A DNA stretch of 50,903 nt, taken from CAZZNQ01 sp964655775 (GTDB lineage: Bacteria > Planctomycetota > Brocadiia > SM23-32). Numbering within the stretch: position 1 is the stretch's first letter; every line of letters begins with the position of its first letter. A program made the translations under genes and the position numbers. The DNA lies in NCBI GenBank assembly GCA_964655775.1, contig CAZZNQ010000019.1, positions 1 through 50,903 of the forward strand, written 5' to 3'. Under the pieces are notes generated by a model, which was given only the letters and a program-made list of their open reading frames with translations, made no database searches and was not told the origin of the DNA. Below, piece by piece: positions 8,951 through 17,848 of the stretch.

Positions 8951-9751
8951 ATGCAGCAAGAAGCCACCCTCGACGATTTCCGGGCGGAGCTGGAGGTCTT
9001 CAGCGGCCCGCTCGATCTGCTGCTGCACCTCGTGAAACAGCAAGAGGTCGACATATTCGAGGTGCCCGTGGCGACCATCACCGACCACTACCTGGACATC
9101 GTGCGCCGGATGGAGTTCTACGACATCAACCGCGCGGCCGAGTTCCTGGTGGTGGCGGCGACGCTGATGGAGATAAAGAGCCGCACGCTGCTGCCGCCGG
9201 GCGAGTCCGAAGCCGAGGAGGACGACGACGCCGGAGTGGAACTGGTGCGCCGCCTGCTGCAGTACAAGCAGTTCCGCGAGGCGGCGGACGACCTGGGCCG
9301 GCGGTTCGACGCCCGAAGCCGAATGCACGGCCGCCCGCATCTGAAGCTGCCATCGGAGCCGGACGAAGACGACGACGAACTGGCGCTGCTTGGAGAGGTA
9401 GCCGTGTGGGACCTGTCGGCGGCATTCGGGAGGCTGATGGAGCAGACGCGCCTGCCGCGCGCACCCAGGGTGGTGCGCAACGAGGTGCCCGTCAGCTTCT
9501 ACATCGACGAGGTGCTCGAACTGCTGATCGCCAACGACGGGCCGGTCGAGCTGATGGACCTGTTCGGCACGGATATGTCCCGGGAGCGGATCGTCGGCGT
9601 GTTTCTGGCACTGTTGGAGATGATCCGGCGCAGAGCCGTGCGCGTTGAGCGGATCGAGGCCGCTTCTGGCCGGAATCTGCGCGTCACGCTGGAGGACAAC
9701 TCCGTTAGCCTGGACGCTGACGTCGACGGCGAAGTTGAAGCAGACAACTGA
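8951..9751 (+). CDS. scpA: Segregation and condensation protein A
   Basis: A 266-residue ScpA/kleisin. The N-terminal domain is typical (LEVFSGPLDLLLHLVKQQEVDIFEVPVA, then FLVVAATLMEIKSRTLLPPGE). An acidic linker at about residues 77-88 and 137-142 precedes a C-terminal winged-helix half (PVSFYIDEVLELL). ScpA bridges the SMC heads and, with ScpB, forms the chromosome condensation complex. scpB, which often follows scpA, is not next here; a Trm112-like gene follows after 71 bases. Cytosolic, nucleoid-associated. Confidence 0.93.
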   Translation: MQQEATLDDFRAELEVFSGPLDLLLHLVKQQEVDIFEVPVATITDHYLDIVRRMEFYDINRAAEFLVVAATLMEIKSRTLLPPGESEAEEDDDAGVELVRRLLQYKQFREAADDLGRRFDARSRMHGRPHLKLPSEPDEDDDELALLGEVAVWDLSAAFGRLMEQTRLPRAPRVVRNEVPVSFYIDEVLELLIANDGPVELMDLFGTDMSRERIVGVFLALLEMIRRRAVRVERIEAASGRNLRVTLEDNSVSLDADVDGEVEADN

Positions 9752-9822
9752 TTCTGATAACATCCCTACTTTCCATAGGGGAGACATATTCGGCGCCGGC
9801 CAAGGAGCCCTGGCGTCTTGCC

Positions 9823-10038
9823 ATGATCGACCGATTACTGCCCATATTGGTGTGTCCCGCCTGTCACACGAGCGTAACGCGTGAAGGCGATGGTCTTGTC
9901 TGCTCGGATTGCGGACGCGTGTTCCCCATCCGGGACGGCATCCCCGTGATGCTTCTGGATGAGGCCACTTCACCTGCACAGCCCGACGCCGACGAGAATG
10001 GGGCGACAGGGGAAGCCGATCGGCAGGAGGCCCCCTGA
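9823..10038 (+). CDS. Trm112-like zinc-ribbon protein
   Basis: A 71-residue protein with two CxxC knuckles (C11/C14 and C27/C30), followed by FPIRDGIPVMLLDEA, the hallmark of the Trm112 family. Eukaryotic Trm112 is an activating partner of RNA and protein methyltransferases. Bacterial stand-alone members are of less certain role and often sit near LPS or cell-envelope genes. The C-terminal 20 residues are Ala/Asp/Glu-rich and probably disordered. The next gene starts three bases after its stop, so they are cotranscribed. Confidence 0.85.
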   Translation: MIDRLLPILVCPACHTSVTREGDGLVCSDCGRVFPIRDGIPVMLLDEATSPAQPDADENGATGEADRQEAP

Positions 10039-10041
10039 GTA

Positions 10042-10794
10042 GTGAAGGCAATACTCTCCGACATACATGCGAACCTCGAAGCGTTCAAAGCCGTGCTGGC
10101 GGACATGAGCAAGCACAATGTGGACGAGGTGGTCTGCCTGGGGGACTTCGTCGGCTATGGGCCCAACCCGAAGGAATGCATCGACCTGGCCGCCGAGTTC
10201 GATATCACGCTAAAAGGCAACCATGAGCATGCCCTGCTTGCGGAGTTCGAAGGCACGAACTTCAACCAGCGTGCCCGCGATTCCATAGACTGGACGCGTG
10301 GCCAGCTCAGCCCCTTGGGCGAGGATCGCGACGCCAACCTGCGGCGCTGGGACTTCCTGGGCAACCTGGAGATGACACACCGCGACGGCGAGCTGCTCTA
10401 CGTTCACGGCACCCCGCGGGACCCCATTACCGAGTACCTTTACCCTCGGGACATCTACCGCCCCGAGAAGCTGCAGGCAGTTCTTGATGAGGTGGACTGG
10501 CTCTGCTTCTGCGGCCATACGCACGTGGCCGGCATCTGGACGGAGGACATGATCTACCTCACACCCCAGGAAGTGAACTACCGCTACCACCTTGTGCAGA
10601 AGAAGACGATCATAAACGTCGGCAGCGTCGGCCAGCCACGTGACACCGATAAACGGGCCACCTACGCGCTTTTTGACGGAACCCGGGTCGTGTTCCGCAA
10701 AGTGACCTACCCGGTGGAGCTGACGGCCATTAAGATACACGCCATCCCGGAACTGGACCCCTACCTGGCCGACCGTCTTCTGGAAGGCCGCTAG
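10042..10794 (+). CDS. Calcineurin-like metallophosphoesterase
   Basis: A 250-residue protein starting at GTG with AGGAGG 11 bases upstream. Metallophosphoesterase motifs are in order: ILSDIHANLEAF (DxH), LGDFVGYGP (GDxxxxG), LKGNHEHAL (GNHE), FCGHTHVAG (GHTH) and a final INVGSVGQPRD. These bind a two-metal centre. The arrangement matches the YfcE/MJ0936-like group, which acts on phosphodiesters in vitro; the physiological substrate is unknown. It lies between Trm112 and yidC on the same strand. Confidence 0.9.
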   Translation: MKAILSDIHANLEAFKAVLADMSKHNVDEVVCLGDFVGYGPNPKECIDLAAEFDITLKGNHEHALLAEFEGTNFNQRARDSIDWTRGQLSPLGEDRDANLRRWDFLGNLEMTHRDGELLYVHGTPRDPITEYLYPRDIYRPEKLQAVLDEVDWLCFCGHTHVAGIWTEDMIYLTPQEVNYRYHLVQKKTIINVGSVGQPRDTDKRATYALFDGTRVVFRKVTYPVELTAIKIHAIPELDPYLADRLLEGR

Positions 10795-10880
10795 GGGGCA
10801 CCCGCCGTGCTCGGGTGATGGCAAGGGGCACTGCCGAGGGGGCCGGGGCTCAAGACGGAACACAACAAGCAACGAAAGCT

Positions 10881-12881
10881 ATGGATAAGAAGTCTTTTGC
10901 ACAATTCCTGATAGTCTCGGCATTCATCCTGATCGGTTGGTGGGCTGCGACGTTCCTGCTGTACGGCCGCCGACCCGCCGGCCAGGCGGCCCCGCCCGAA
11001 CAGCGTCAAGCCCAGGCGCCCGCTCAGGCTCCGGCTGACCGGCAGCACGAGGCGCAGCCGGACGACGAGCCCGCCGAAGGCCCCCCGCCCGAGGCTGTTG
11101 CACCGGAGCAGTTGCAGGCATCCGACGTGGAGCCCGTCGACGACATCGTGCTGGAGAACGAGCACATCCGCACGCACTGGACGAACCGCGGGGCCGCGCT
11201 TGCCCGACTGGACATTCTGGACAAGCAATACCGCGCGCCGTACTTCAACGAGGAAGGCGAGCGACCGGTCCTCACGCTTCTGCGCGACTTCCAAAAGGGG
11301 CACTATGCGGATACGATACAATCCGTCACTCTGGTGAGTCCTTCCGCCGAGGGGGAAGCAGGAACTACCTTCACGCTGGCCACCGACGGACTCCTCTACA
11401 ACGTCGTCGAACGCAGCCCCGAAAGAATCGTGTTTGAGGTATTGGTCTCGGACAACCCGGGGCGTGAGTTGCTGATTCGCAAAACGGTGACGATCGAGCC
11501 CGACAGCTACAACTACAGAGTTACGCTCGACTTCATCAACGTCGGGACCGAGCCGTTCGAGTTCAGTTGCGAGATCCGGGGGGCGGCCGGCATCGAGCGC
11601 GAGGTGCTCTCGTCCCCCTACCTGGGCACGCGGGTGGGCGTCTGGGAAAGCGGAGACGATTACGACATCACCAAGGTGTCCACGGGCAAGCTGCGCAAGG
11701 GCCCAACGCTCAACCAGTCGCCCAACATCGCCTGGGCCGCCGTGGTGAACCACTACTTCGCGGCCGTGCTGGAGCCGGAGAACCGTGATTGGGTGAACGA
11801 GGTGGTCAGCGCCGCCGTGCGTAACACGGATATCTGGGAAGCTACTGGCCGCTGGCCCGTCGGCAGCATACCCAAGGAGTCTGAGCGGGCGCAACTGGCC
11901 TACCAGAATGCCTCAGTCACTATCAAGAGCGTCCGAGAGGCCCTTGAGCCGGGGGCCGAGGTAACGCAGGACTACAGGCTCATCGCGGCGCCCAAGGCGG
12001 ACGAAGTACTCGAGGAATACGATGCCGGCATGACGGGACTGATCGAGTTCGGGCTGCTTCCCAGCCTGAGCAGGCTGGTACTGGGGGTGCTGAATGCAAT
12101 CCACAGCGTGCTGCCCAACTACGGCCTGGCGATCCTGGTCCTGACGGCCATTGTCCGACTGGTCCTGCATCCGCTCACGCGCAAGAGCCAGTTGAGCATG
12201 CACAAGATGCAACAGCTTCAGCCGCAGATGGAGGCGCTGCAGAAGAAACACGCCAACGACAAGCAGAAGCTTGCCCAGGAGCAGATGCAGCTCTACCGCA
12301 AGTACGGCGCCAGCCCCTTGAGCGGCTGCGGGCCGATGTTCCTCCAGCTGCCGGTGTTCCTTTCCCTGTTTGGCGCCCTGAGAGCATCCATCGAGCTCCG
12401 CCACGCGTCGTTCCTCTGGATGAACGACCTGAGCCAACCGGACGTGCTCTTCACCCTCCCCTTCTCTCTGCCCATCATCAGAAACGAGTTCAACCTGCTG
12501 CCGCTGCTGATGGCCGCAGCAATGATGCTCAACCAGAGGTTCACCAGCAAACCCACCTCCGAGCAGGCGCGTCAGCAGCAGAAGATGATGAAGTGGTTCC
12601 CGATCATCTTCGTGGTCATGCTCTACCACATGCCCAGCGGCCTGTGCCTTTACTGGACCGCCAGCACCACCATCGGCTTGGTGGAACGGTGGCTGATCGA
12701 GCGCAAGGCGAAGGGCATGGAACTGCGCCCCGTCGCCGAGGTCAAGCAGCAGAAGGTTTCCCGCGCAAGCCGCAGATCGACGGAGAAGAAGGAGATGCCC
12801 GGCTGGCTGGAGAAAATCATGAAGCTGGCCGAGGAGAAGCCCCAGCAGCTCAAGTCCGACAAGAAGCGCAAGAAGCGCTGA
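10881..12881 (+). CDS. yidC: Membrane protein insertase YidC
   Basis: A 666-residue protein in the Gram-negative YidC layout. An N-terminal signal anchor (FAQFLIVSAFILIGWWAATFLLY) is followed by a Pro/Ala/Gln linker, then a periplasmic beta-sandwich domain (about residues 85-370). The insertase core has about five membrane segments, with the conserved Arg in the groove (LTAIVRLVLHPLTRKSQ) and a helical hairpin (QLQPQMEALQKKHANDKQKL). The C-terminus is very basic (KSDKKRKKR), fitting ribosome contact. YidC inserts and folds inner-membrane proteins alone or with SecYEG. The ATG at 10881 directly precedes the signal anchor. An in-frame GTG at 10815 would add 22 hydrophilic residues and is less likely. 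Confidence 0.96.
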   Translation: MDKKSFAQFLIVSAFILIGWWAATFLLYGRRPAGQAAPPEQRQAQAPAQAPADRQHEAQPDDEPAEGPPPEAVAPEQLQASDVEPVDDIVLENEHIRTHWTNRGAALARLDILDKQYRAPYFNEEGERPVLTLLRDFQKGHYADTIQSVTLVSPSAEGEAGTTFTLATDGLLYNVVERSPERIVFEVLVSDNPGRELLIRKTVTIEPDSYNYRVTLDFINVGTEPFEFSCEIRGAAGIEREVLSSPYLGTRVGVWESGDDYDITKVSTGKLRKGPTLNQSPNIAWAAVVNHYFAAVLEPENRDWVNEVVSAAVRNTDIWEATGRWPVGSIPKESERAQLAYQNASVTIKSVREALEPGAEVTQDYRLIAAPKADEVLEEYDAGMTGLIEFGLLPSLSRLVLGVLNAIHSVLPNYGLAILVLTAIVRLVLHPLTRKSQLSMHKMQQLQPQMEALQKKHANDKQKLAQEQMQLYRKYGASPLSGCGPMFLQLPVFLSLFGALRASIELRHASFLWMNDLSQPDVLFTLPFSLPIIRNEFNLLPLLMAAAMMLNQRFTSKPTSEQARQQQKMMKWFPIIFVVMLYHMPSGLCLYWTASTTIGLVERWLIERKAKGMELRPVAEVKQQKVSRASRRSTEKKEMPGWLEKIMKLAEEKPQQLKSDKKRKKR

Positions 12882-12906
12882 CCCGCCCCCGCCCCACCCT
12901 ACGCCG

Positions 12907-13956
12907 TCAGGCCCCCGCCGCGCTGGCGGTCAGTTCACGCGCCATCTCATCCGCTTGATCCTTCAGTCGCGCCCGGATGTCCGCCGGCCCCAGGAACTTA
13001 ATAAAGGACCTGAGCATCCCCATATCGAACTGCGGTGCCATGTCGTTCGTCATGATCCTCAACGCTTCGAAAGGCGAGCGTGCCCGGGCGTAGGGGCGGT
13101 TGGTCGTCATGGCGTCGTACACGTCCGCAATCGTCGCCAGTCGCAGCACTTTTGTGATGCTCCGATCAGCCAGGCCGTCGGGATAGCCGCTACCGTCGCA
13201 ATGCTCGTGGTGCCCTCGCACAATCTGCTGGGTGAGCCTGCCGGCCTTGCGGTCCGTCCGCACGATGTCCTCGCCGAGTACGGGATGCTTCTTGATGGTG
13301 CCGAACTCCTCAGGGGTCAGCCTGCCGGGCTTGGAGAGTATCTCGTCGGGGATCTGGCTCTTGCCGATGTCGTGGAAAACGCCGCCAAGGCCCAGCTCCT
13401 GAAGCGTCCGTTCGTCCTCAATCCCCAGCAGATCCTTCCCGGCCGCGATCATGAACACAGCCACGTTCACGCAATGCGTGTAGGTATAGTAGTCGTGCGA
13501 GGCGATGTCCAGCAGGTGCCAGGCGGCGTTCGGGTCCTTCAGAACGGCCATCACGGTCGCCTCCACCATGTGCCGGCCGCGCTTCATGCTCTTGCCGGAA
13601 CGGGGGTCGTCGAAAACTCTCTGCATGACGCGCGCGGAGGTGTCGTAGACGATCTCGCAGGCCTTCCTGGGGGGTAGGAGGTCGTCGCGGATGATGTCCT
13701 TGACGTGCTCCTCGACGTAATCGTAGTAATCGTCGCGGTCGCTCGTCCGCAGGTACAGACTCTCCACGTTGTGGGCCATGAGCCGATGGCGCGTCTCCTC
13801 GCGCATCGGCGTCTGGGCCGCCTTGTACAGGGTGAACCGCTCCACCGGTTGGGATACACGCATGTAGAGATCAACCGGGGCCAGAGTGCCGGGACGCAGT
13901 GTGGCCAGAGGCACCGGGAACATGTCGGACGCTGCCGGAGCGCGTTCAGATGTCAT
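12907..13956 (-). CDS. HD-GYP domain protein, predicted cyclic-di-GMP phosphodiesterase
   Basis: About 349 residues. The N-terminal third (FTLYKAAQTPMREETRHRLM, ESLYLRTSDRDDYYDYVEEH) resembles the region found ahead of many HD-GYP domains. The HD-GYP core has VFHDIGKSQIP, KKHPVLGEDI and GHHEHCDGSGYPDGL, so all metal-binding histidines and the GYP signature are present. Such enzymes hydrolyse cyclic-di-GMP to pGpG or GMP. There are no membrane segments. The start is uncertain: ATG 13956 is chosen over a TTG at 13974, and neither has a clear ribosome site. The gene converges on yidC. Confidence 0.9.
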   Translation of the reverse strand: MTSERAPAASDMFPVPLATLRPGTLAPVDLYMRVSQPVERFTLYKAAQTPMREETRHRLMAHNVESLYLRTSDRDDYYDYVEEHVKDIIRDDLLPPRKACEIVYDTSARVMQRVFDDPRSGKSMKRGRHMVEATVMAVLKDPNAAWHLLDIASHDYYTYTHCVNVAVFMIAAGKDLLGIEDERTLQELGLGGVFHDIGKSQIPDEILSKPGRLTPEEFGTIKKHPVLGEDIVRTDRKAGRLTQQIVRGHHEHCDGSGYPDGLADRSITKVLRLATIADVYDAMTTNRPYARARSPFEALRIMTNDMAPQFDMGMLRSFIKFLGPADIRARLKDQADEMARELTASAAGA

Positions 13957-14371
13957 GATCGGACTGTGTCGCAAAAAGTGTCACTCTATACGGCTTGCAC
14001 TGCCGCATCCGGTACCGCCCTGAGAGCACGGACCAATCCTCGCAAGGCACGAACTCCCGTTGTTGCACTTCGGGTGGAACGTGTCAGCCTGCGGCACGCC
14101 TACCTACGATGCAACAGACGTACCAGTCCGGTCGGTGAAGCCGTCTGGGGCCCTCTAAAACAAGGGAGAAGCGCCGAGAATACCCGACTCCGCATTCGGA
14201 CGGGCCTACAGGAGCCTGCCGTGGCACAGCCTACCGTAGCGCCGCCGCCGGCACGTATCTCCCCCGACACTGTCCGGCAGTGCAACAGATACCCTTGACG
14301 GTATGCGTTTTGCACCGCTTCTCACTCGGTAATCGTGTTGTCTTCGGCTGATTGAGCTAGAGACAGGAACA
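13957..14371. other. Divergent intergenic region, HD-GYP / HEAT-like gene
   Basis: About 415 bases without a credible gene. A TATAGA at about 14010-14015 on the minus strand could be a -10 element for the HD-GYP gene but has no good -35. A TTGACG at 14293-14298 lacks a good -10. A small perfect hairpin (CACTG/CAGTG) sits at 14268-14282. No cyclic-di-GMP riboswitch consensus was recognised. Confidence 0.4.
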
Positions 14372-15478
14372 ATGACCCAAAACAGGAATTCGACACGTAC
14401 GCTTTGCCTCCTGCTGATGGCGCTGGTCGGCATCCTGGCTCAGGCCCACGCCGACGAGACCTTCTGGCGCAAAACCATCGAGCGCGATAACAAGGCCCAG
14501 GCCGCCCTCCTCTCGGAAGCGCGAACACGAATCGATCGGCTGGTCGACTCCTGGGGGCAGAACGCGGACCTGAGGCAGGCCCCCTACGCACAGCCGCAGA
14601 TTCAATGGTTCCTGAAGAATCCAGTGCCCGCCTACCTGGCGCTGGACGAGGTGCTTGCCGAGAAACCGGTCGGTGATCGACGCCGTGTGGCTCTTCTGCT
14701 AACGGAACTGATTGACTGGCCGAACCTTGGCCAGCATCTGCCGCCGCTTCTGGACGCCAGCAAGAGTGACGCGGAGCGACTCGAGGTGATTCGCTGCATG
14801 GCCTCCCTGCACGATCCTGAGTCGCTGAAAGTGCTGGAGGATCTCGTCCGAAAGCGCGAGCCAGAAACGAATGAGAAGCTCTTGGCCGGCGCCCTGCGCG
14901 GCCTGGGGCTGTCGCGCAGACCCCAGTACCGCGACCTGATACTGGCTGTCGAGAAGGGAATGAAACAGACGGGGCCCCAGTTCGAAGCGGCCAAGGCGGC
15001 CTTCCGCAGTGGCGATGACAGCGCCATCGACCGGGTGGGCGCGGTACTCGCTGACCAGCAGGCGGCGGATGGTGTGAAAGCAGACGCCATACGCTTCCTG
15101 GTTCAGGAGTTCGACGACCGCGCACTCCAGCTACTGGCGGCATTCGTGCGCTCTGAACCTGATTCTGAGCTCGGACTGCAGGCGCTGCGGGGCATGATCG
15201 CCGCCACCCGGTTCGGTCAGGTGGTCGAAAACCGGGTCGTCGACTTCCGCCCGGAGCCACTTCCCGCCGAAGGCGGGGACTCGACGCCCGCTCCCCGGCC
15301 GGCCCCGGCGCCGGAACTTTCCGAGACGAACGCAACCGCCCCCTCATCGGGACCGATGGGTGAGGTCGCTGAGCTATCCTCGGAAGAACGTCTGGAGCTT
15401 GTGGGGCGAGTGCTGCAATGGTGGCAGACTCGGGGCAAGGCGATGGTAGCGGAGAGCCGGGCAAACCAGGTGAACTAA
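14372..15478 (+). CDS. Exported HEAT-repeat-like protein
   Basis: A 368-residue protein with a clear signal peptide (basic start, LCLLLMALVGILAQAHA, cleavage expected near residue 27). The body is mostly helical with HEAT-like spacing (ERLEVIRCMASLHDPESLKV, NEKLLAGALRGLGLSRRPQY, ADAIRFLVQEFDDRALQLL). A Pro/Ala/Thr linker (about residues 295-325) precedes a short C-terminal helical part. HEAT repeats form binding scaffolds, so a periplasmic scaffold or assembly role is plausible. No enzyme motif was found. The TadG/vWA gene follows 21 bases downstream, so the two are likely cotranscribed. Confidence 0.65.
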   Translation: MTQNRNSTRTLCLLLMALVGILAQAHADETFWRKTIERDNKAQAALLSEARTRIDRLVDSWGQNADLRQAPYAQPQIQWFLKNPVPAYLALDEVLAEKPVGDRRRVALLLTELIDWPNLGQHLPPLLDASKSDAERLEVIRCMASLHDPESLKVLEDLVRKREPETNEKLLAGALRGLGLSRRPQYRDLILAVEKGMKQTGPQFEAAKAAFRSGDDSAIDRVGAVLADQQAADGVKADAIRFLVQEFDDRALQLLAAFVRSEPDSELGLQALRGMIAATRFGQVVENRVVDFRPEPLPAEGGDSTPAPRPAPAPELSETNATAPSSGPMGEVAELSSEERLELVGRVLQWWQTRGKAMVAESRANQVN

Positions 15479-15499
15479 AGACAAACCAGGGTGGTAAAT

Positions 15500-17020
15500 A
15501 TGGAAACCGATAACAACTACACCGATGCGCAACGCAGGGCAGGTCCCGAGCGGCGACGCGGACAGGTGATCGTGCTGTTCGCCGCAGTCGTGGTGCTGCT
15601 GGTCATGATCTGCGCACTGTCCGTGGACGTGGGCCGGATCGTGACGTCCCAGGCCGAGCTCCAGAACGCCGTTGACGCGGCCGCTCTGGCGGGGGCCAGT
15701 GAGCTTGTGGGTTTCGTGGACGAAAGCGCGAAGGAGCGGGCTCGATCAGAGGCGGTTGCGCTGGCCGACGCCAACGCCGTGGCGGGTGAGAGCCTGACGC
15801 TGACCTCGTCGGAGATAACGTTCGGCCGGTACGATGAGGACAGTCGGTCCTTTGTCCCGGAGTCCTCCTTCTCAGCGGGACAGGTTGTGGACAGCATCCA
15901 AGTAGTGGGACGCCGAGACGAGGAAGCGCCCGATGGACCGATCGACCTGTTCTTCGCCAGCATATTCGGAATGCAAGGATCAGCCCAGGCGCAGCGCGCT
16001 GTCGGCACTCAGCCACGCCGGTACGTCATGTTTGTGATGGACCGATCCGGCTCCATGTGTTTCGACACTAGCGGCATCGACCATCGATACTCTCCCAACA
16101 GCAACGGCAGCATGAGCAAGAGTCCGACGGACTGGTACTGGATGCCGCGAAGCGTCTACTACGACGGGTACTGGCGCACCGCATGGTTCTACGCTCTGAA
16201 CGACTCGACCGGAACGTACACGACCAGCTTCCTGCCTCAGCACATCCAGGATCATGCGTCTTGGCCCTACTTCCGCTACTGCGAGCGCGACCAGCCCGGC
16301 ACCGTGCAATCCGGGTGGCTGAAGTGCCCCTCCAACGTCACCATGTATTCGTACTACGACTCCTCCTACTGGTCCGCAGACAGCTACGGCCCCGTAGGCT
16401 CGTGTGACTATGCCCTGGCCACAAACCCGATACAGCCCATGGCGTCCAGCCAGAATGCCGCGGCCGCGTTCGTGGATCTGCTCAACTCCGACCGCGAACA
16501 AGCGGGTCTGGTCACCTACGGCTGGGCGGCTGTGCTCGAACATCAGCTCACCACCAATTGGGCCGCCCTCAAGGAGAGCATCAGCAACTACGATCCAAGG
16601 GGCGCAACCGGCACGCCGGCCGGCATGGAGATCGCCAACGACGAGTTCATCCTCAGCGGCCGCGCCAGCGGCTACGGCCACCGCGTGATGATCTTGCTGA
16701 CGGACGGGCTTGCCAACACCGTGGGAAGCTCCTACTACAGCAATCCCTCCTATCCCACCACCGTCACCTTCATGGGCGAAAGCGTGAGCTGCTACATATA
16801 CCAGGCCGTCGCCACCGCTATCGAGCAACAGACTCTACGGGCGCGTCGCAACGGTGTCCGCATATACACCGTCTCGTTCGGACAGGGAGCGGACCAGGAC
16901 CTGATGCCGCTCATTGCCCGGGCAACAAACGGTGCGTACTACTACGCCGCCGACCACGAGGATCTCAGCGATGTCTTCCGCGACATCTTCTACAACCTGC
17001 CGCCCATCCTTACCCATTGA
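15500..17020 (+). CDS. TadG-like protein with von Willebrand factor A domain
   Basis: About 506 residues. An N-terminal membrane anchor (about residues 22-45, VIVLFAAVVVLLVMICALSVDVG) is followed by the TadE/G-type segment (SQAELQNAVDAAALAGASEL). From about residue 175 a vWA domain begins with an intact MIDAS motif (FVMDRSGSM, D-x-S-x-S). Later vWA elements are present: TGTPAGMEIAN, VMILLTDGLAN and GVRIYTVSFGQGADQDL. Directly after the MIDAS there is an insertion of about 120 residues rich in Tyr, Trp and Ser with four Cys. TadG-like proteins belong to Flp/Tad pilus systems or surface adhesion, but no other tad gene is present. ATG 15500 is preferred over GTG 15491 because AGGGTGG precedes it. 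Confidence 0.8.
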   Translation: METDNNYTDAQRRAGPERRRGQVIVLFAAVVVLLVMICALSVDVGRIVTSQAELQNAVDAAALAGASELVGFVDESAKERARSEAVALADANAVAGESLTLTSSEITFGRYDEDSRSFVPESSFSAGQVVDSIQVVGRRDEEAPDGPIDLFFASIFGMQGSAQAQRAVGTQPRRYVMFVMDRSGSMCFDTSGIDHRYSPNSNGSMSKSPTDWYWMPRSVYYDGYWRTAWFYALNDSTGTYTTSFLPQHIQDHASWPYFRYCERDQPGTVQSGWLKCPSNVTMYSYYDSSYWSADSYGPVGSCDYALATNPIQPMASSQNAAAAFVDLLNSDREQAGLVTYGWAAVLEHQLTTNWAALKESISNYDPRGATGTPAGMEIANDEFILSGRASGYGHRVMILLTDGLANTVGSSYYSNPSYPTTVTFMGESVSCYIYQAVATAIEQQTLRARRNGVRIYTVSFGQGADQDLMPLIARATNGAYYYAADHEDLSDVFRDIFYNLPPILTH

Positions 17021-17101
17021 GCAAACGGCATGACCTTTAACTAACGATCGGATCGACCTCTGCTGCACCGGCCATAGCTGGGCAAATCGGGGACTCCAGA
17101 C

Positions 17102-17836
17102 ATGAAGATGATGATCGCTTTCGTGCTCTCGACCGCCGTCGCAGCCCTCGTTCTCACCGTGAATCCCGAACTGAGGCAGCATGCCGCCGAGGTGCTTTTC
17201 AATGGCGCGGGAGAAGCGGCCGAGGCAACGGCAGACGTTCAGCCTGCCGATCATACGCAGCAGACCATGGACAAGGTAGCGGGCATGCTGTCGCAGATGG
17301 GGAAGGATGCGATGAAGGCCGTTGCCCATACCGTTAAGGATTCCGCCCCTCAGCACGTGGCGGCCGAGACAACCGAACCTGAGGGGGCATCGGTCGCGCC
17401 GGAGCAACCGGCGAACACCATGGCGCGGCCGACCGCCGAAGCCACTCCGCCGGCGCAGCGGGTGAAGCTGCCGCAGTTTCTGTCCGGAGCCAGATTCGGA
17501 ATGTCCGTAGACGAGGTAAAGGCCGCGTTCCAGATAGCCTGGACCAAACAGGAAGGCGGCGAACTCACTCTCACGCACTACCCGGTCCCAGACAAGAGCC
17601 AGATGGTCAAGTTCGGCTTCCGGGACGGACGCCTGCGCCGCGTCGAGATAGCGCTCAAGGCCGCCGAGGGGCAGGACCTCAAGGAATTCTACGACCGGTA
17701 CCAGCAGACGCTGGCCGAGCAGTACCGCCAGTGTCAGCTGGCGCGCAGAACCCGATGGTCGGACGGGCACGTGCGAGCATCAATCGCACTAAACGGTCAA
17801 CTGCGCGCGGTTGAGATCACCTACGCGGTTGATTGA
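17102..17836 (+). CDS. Exported or membrane-anchored protein of unknown function
   Basis: A 244-residue protein with an N-terminal hydrophobic segment (MMIAFVLSTAVAALVLTV), either a signal peptide or an anchor. A long Ala/Glu/Pro/Thr-rich, probably flexible stretch spans about residues 35-120. The C-terminal domain of about 120 residues (LPQFLSGARFGMSVDEVKAA to the end) has predicted alternating beta strands and helices and looks folded. No family was recognised. GMSVDEVKAAF resembles the short motif at the start of several small periplasmic domains, but this is weak. It lies 81 bases downstream of the TadG-like gene and converges on the TPR gene with a 12-base gap. Confidence 0.6.
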   Translation: MKMMIAFVLSTAVAALVLTVNPELRQHAAEVLFNGAGEAAEATADVQPADHTQQTMDKVAGMLSQMGKDAMKAVAHTVKDSAPQHVAAETTEPEGASVAPEQPANTMARPTAEATPPAQRVKLPQFLSGARFGMSVDEVKAAFQIAWTKQEGGELTLTHYPVPDKSQMVKFGFRDGRLRRVEIALKAAEGQDLKEFYDRYQQTLAEQYRQCQLARRTRWSDGHVRASIALNGQLRAVEITYAVD

Positions 17837-17848
17837 CCGCGAGCTGGT

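Noticed and set aside
13957..14371. Cyclic-di-GMP riboswitch near the HD-GYP gene
   Set aside because: No match to the known aptamer consensus was found on either strand.
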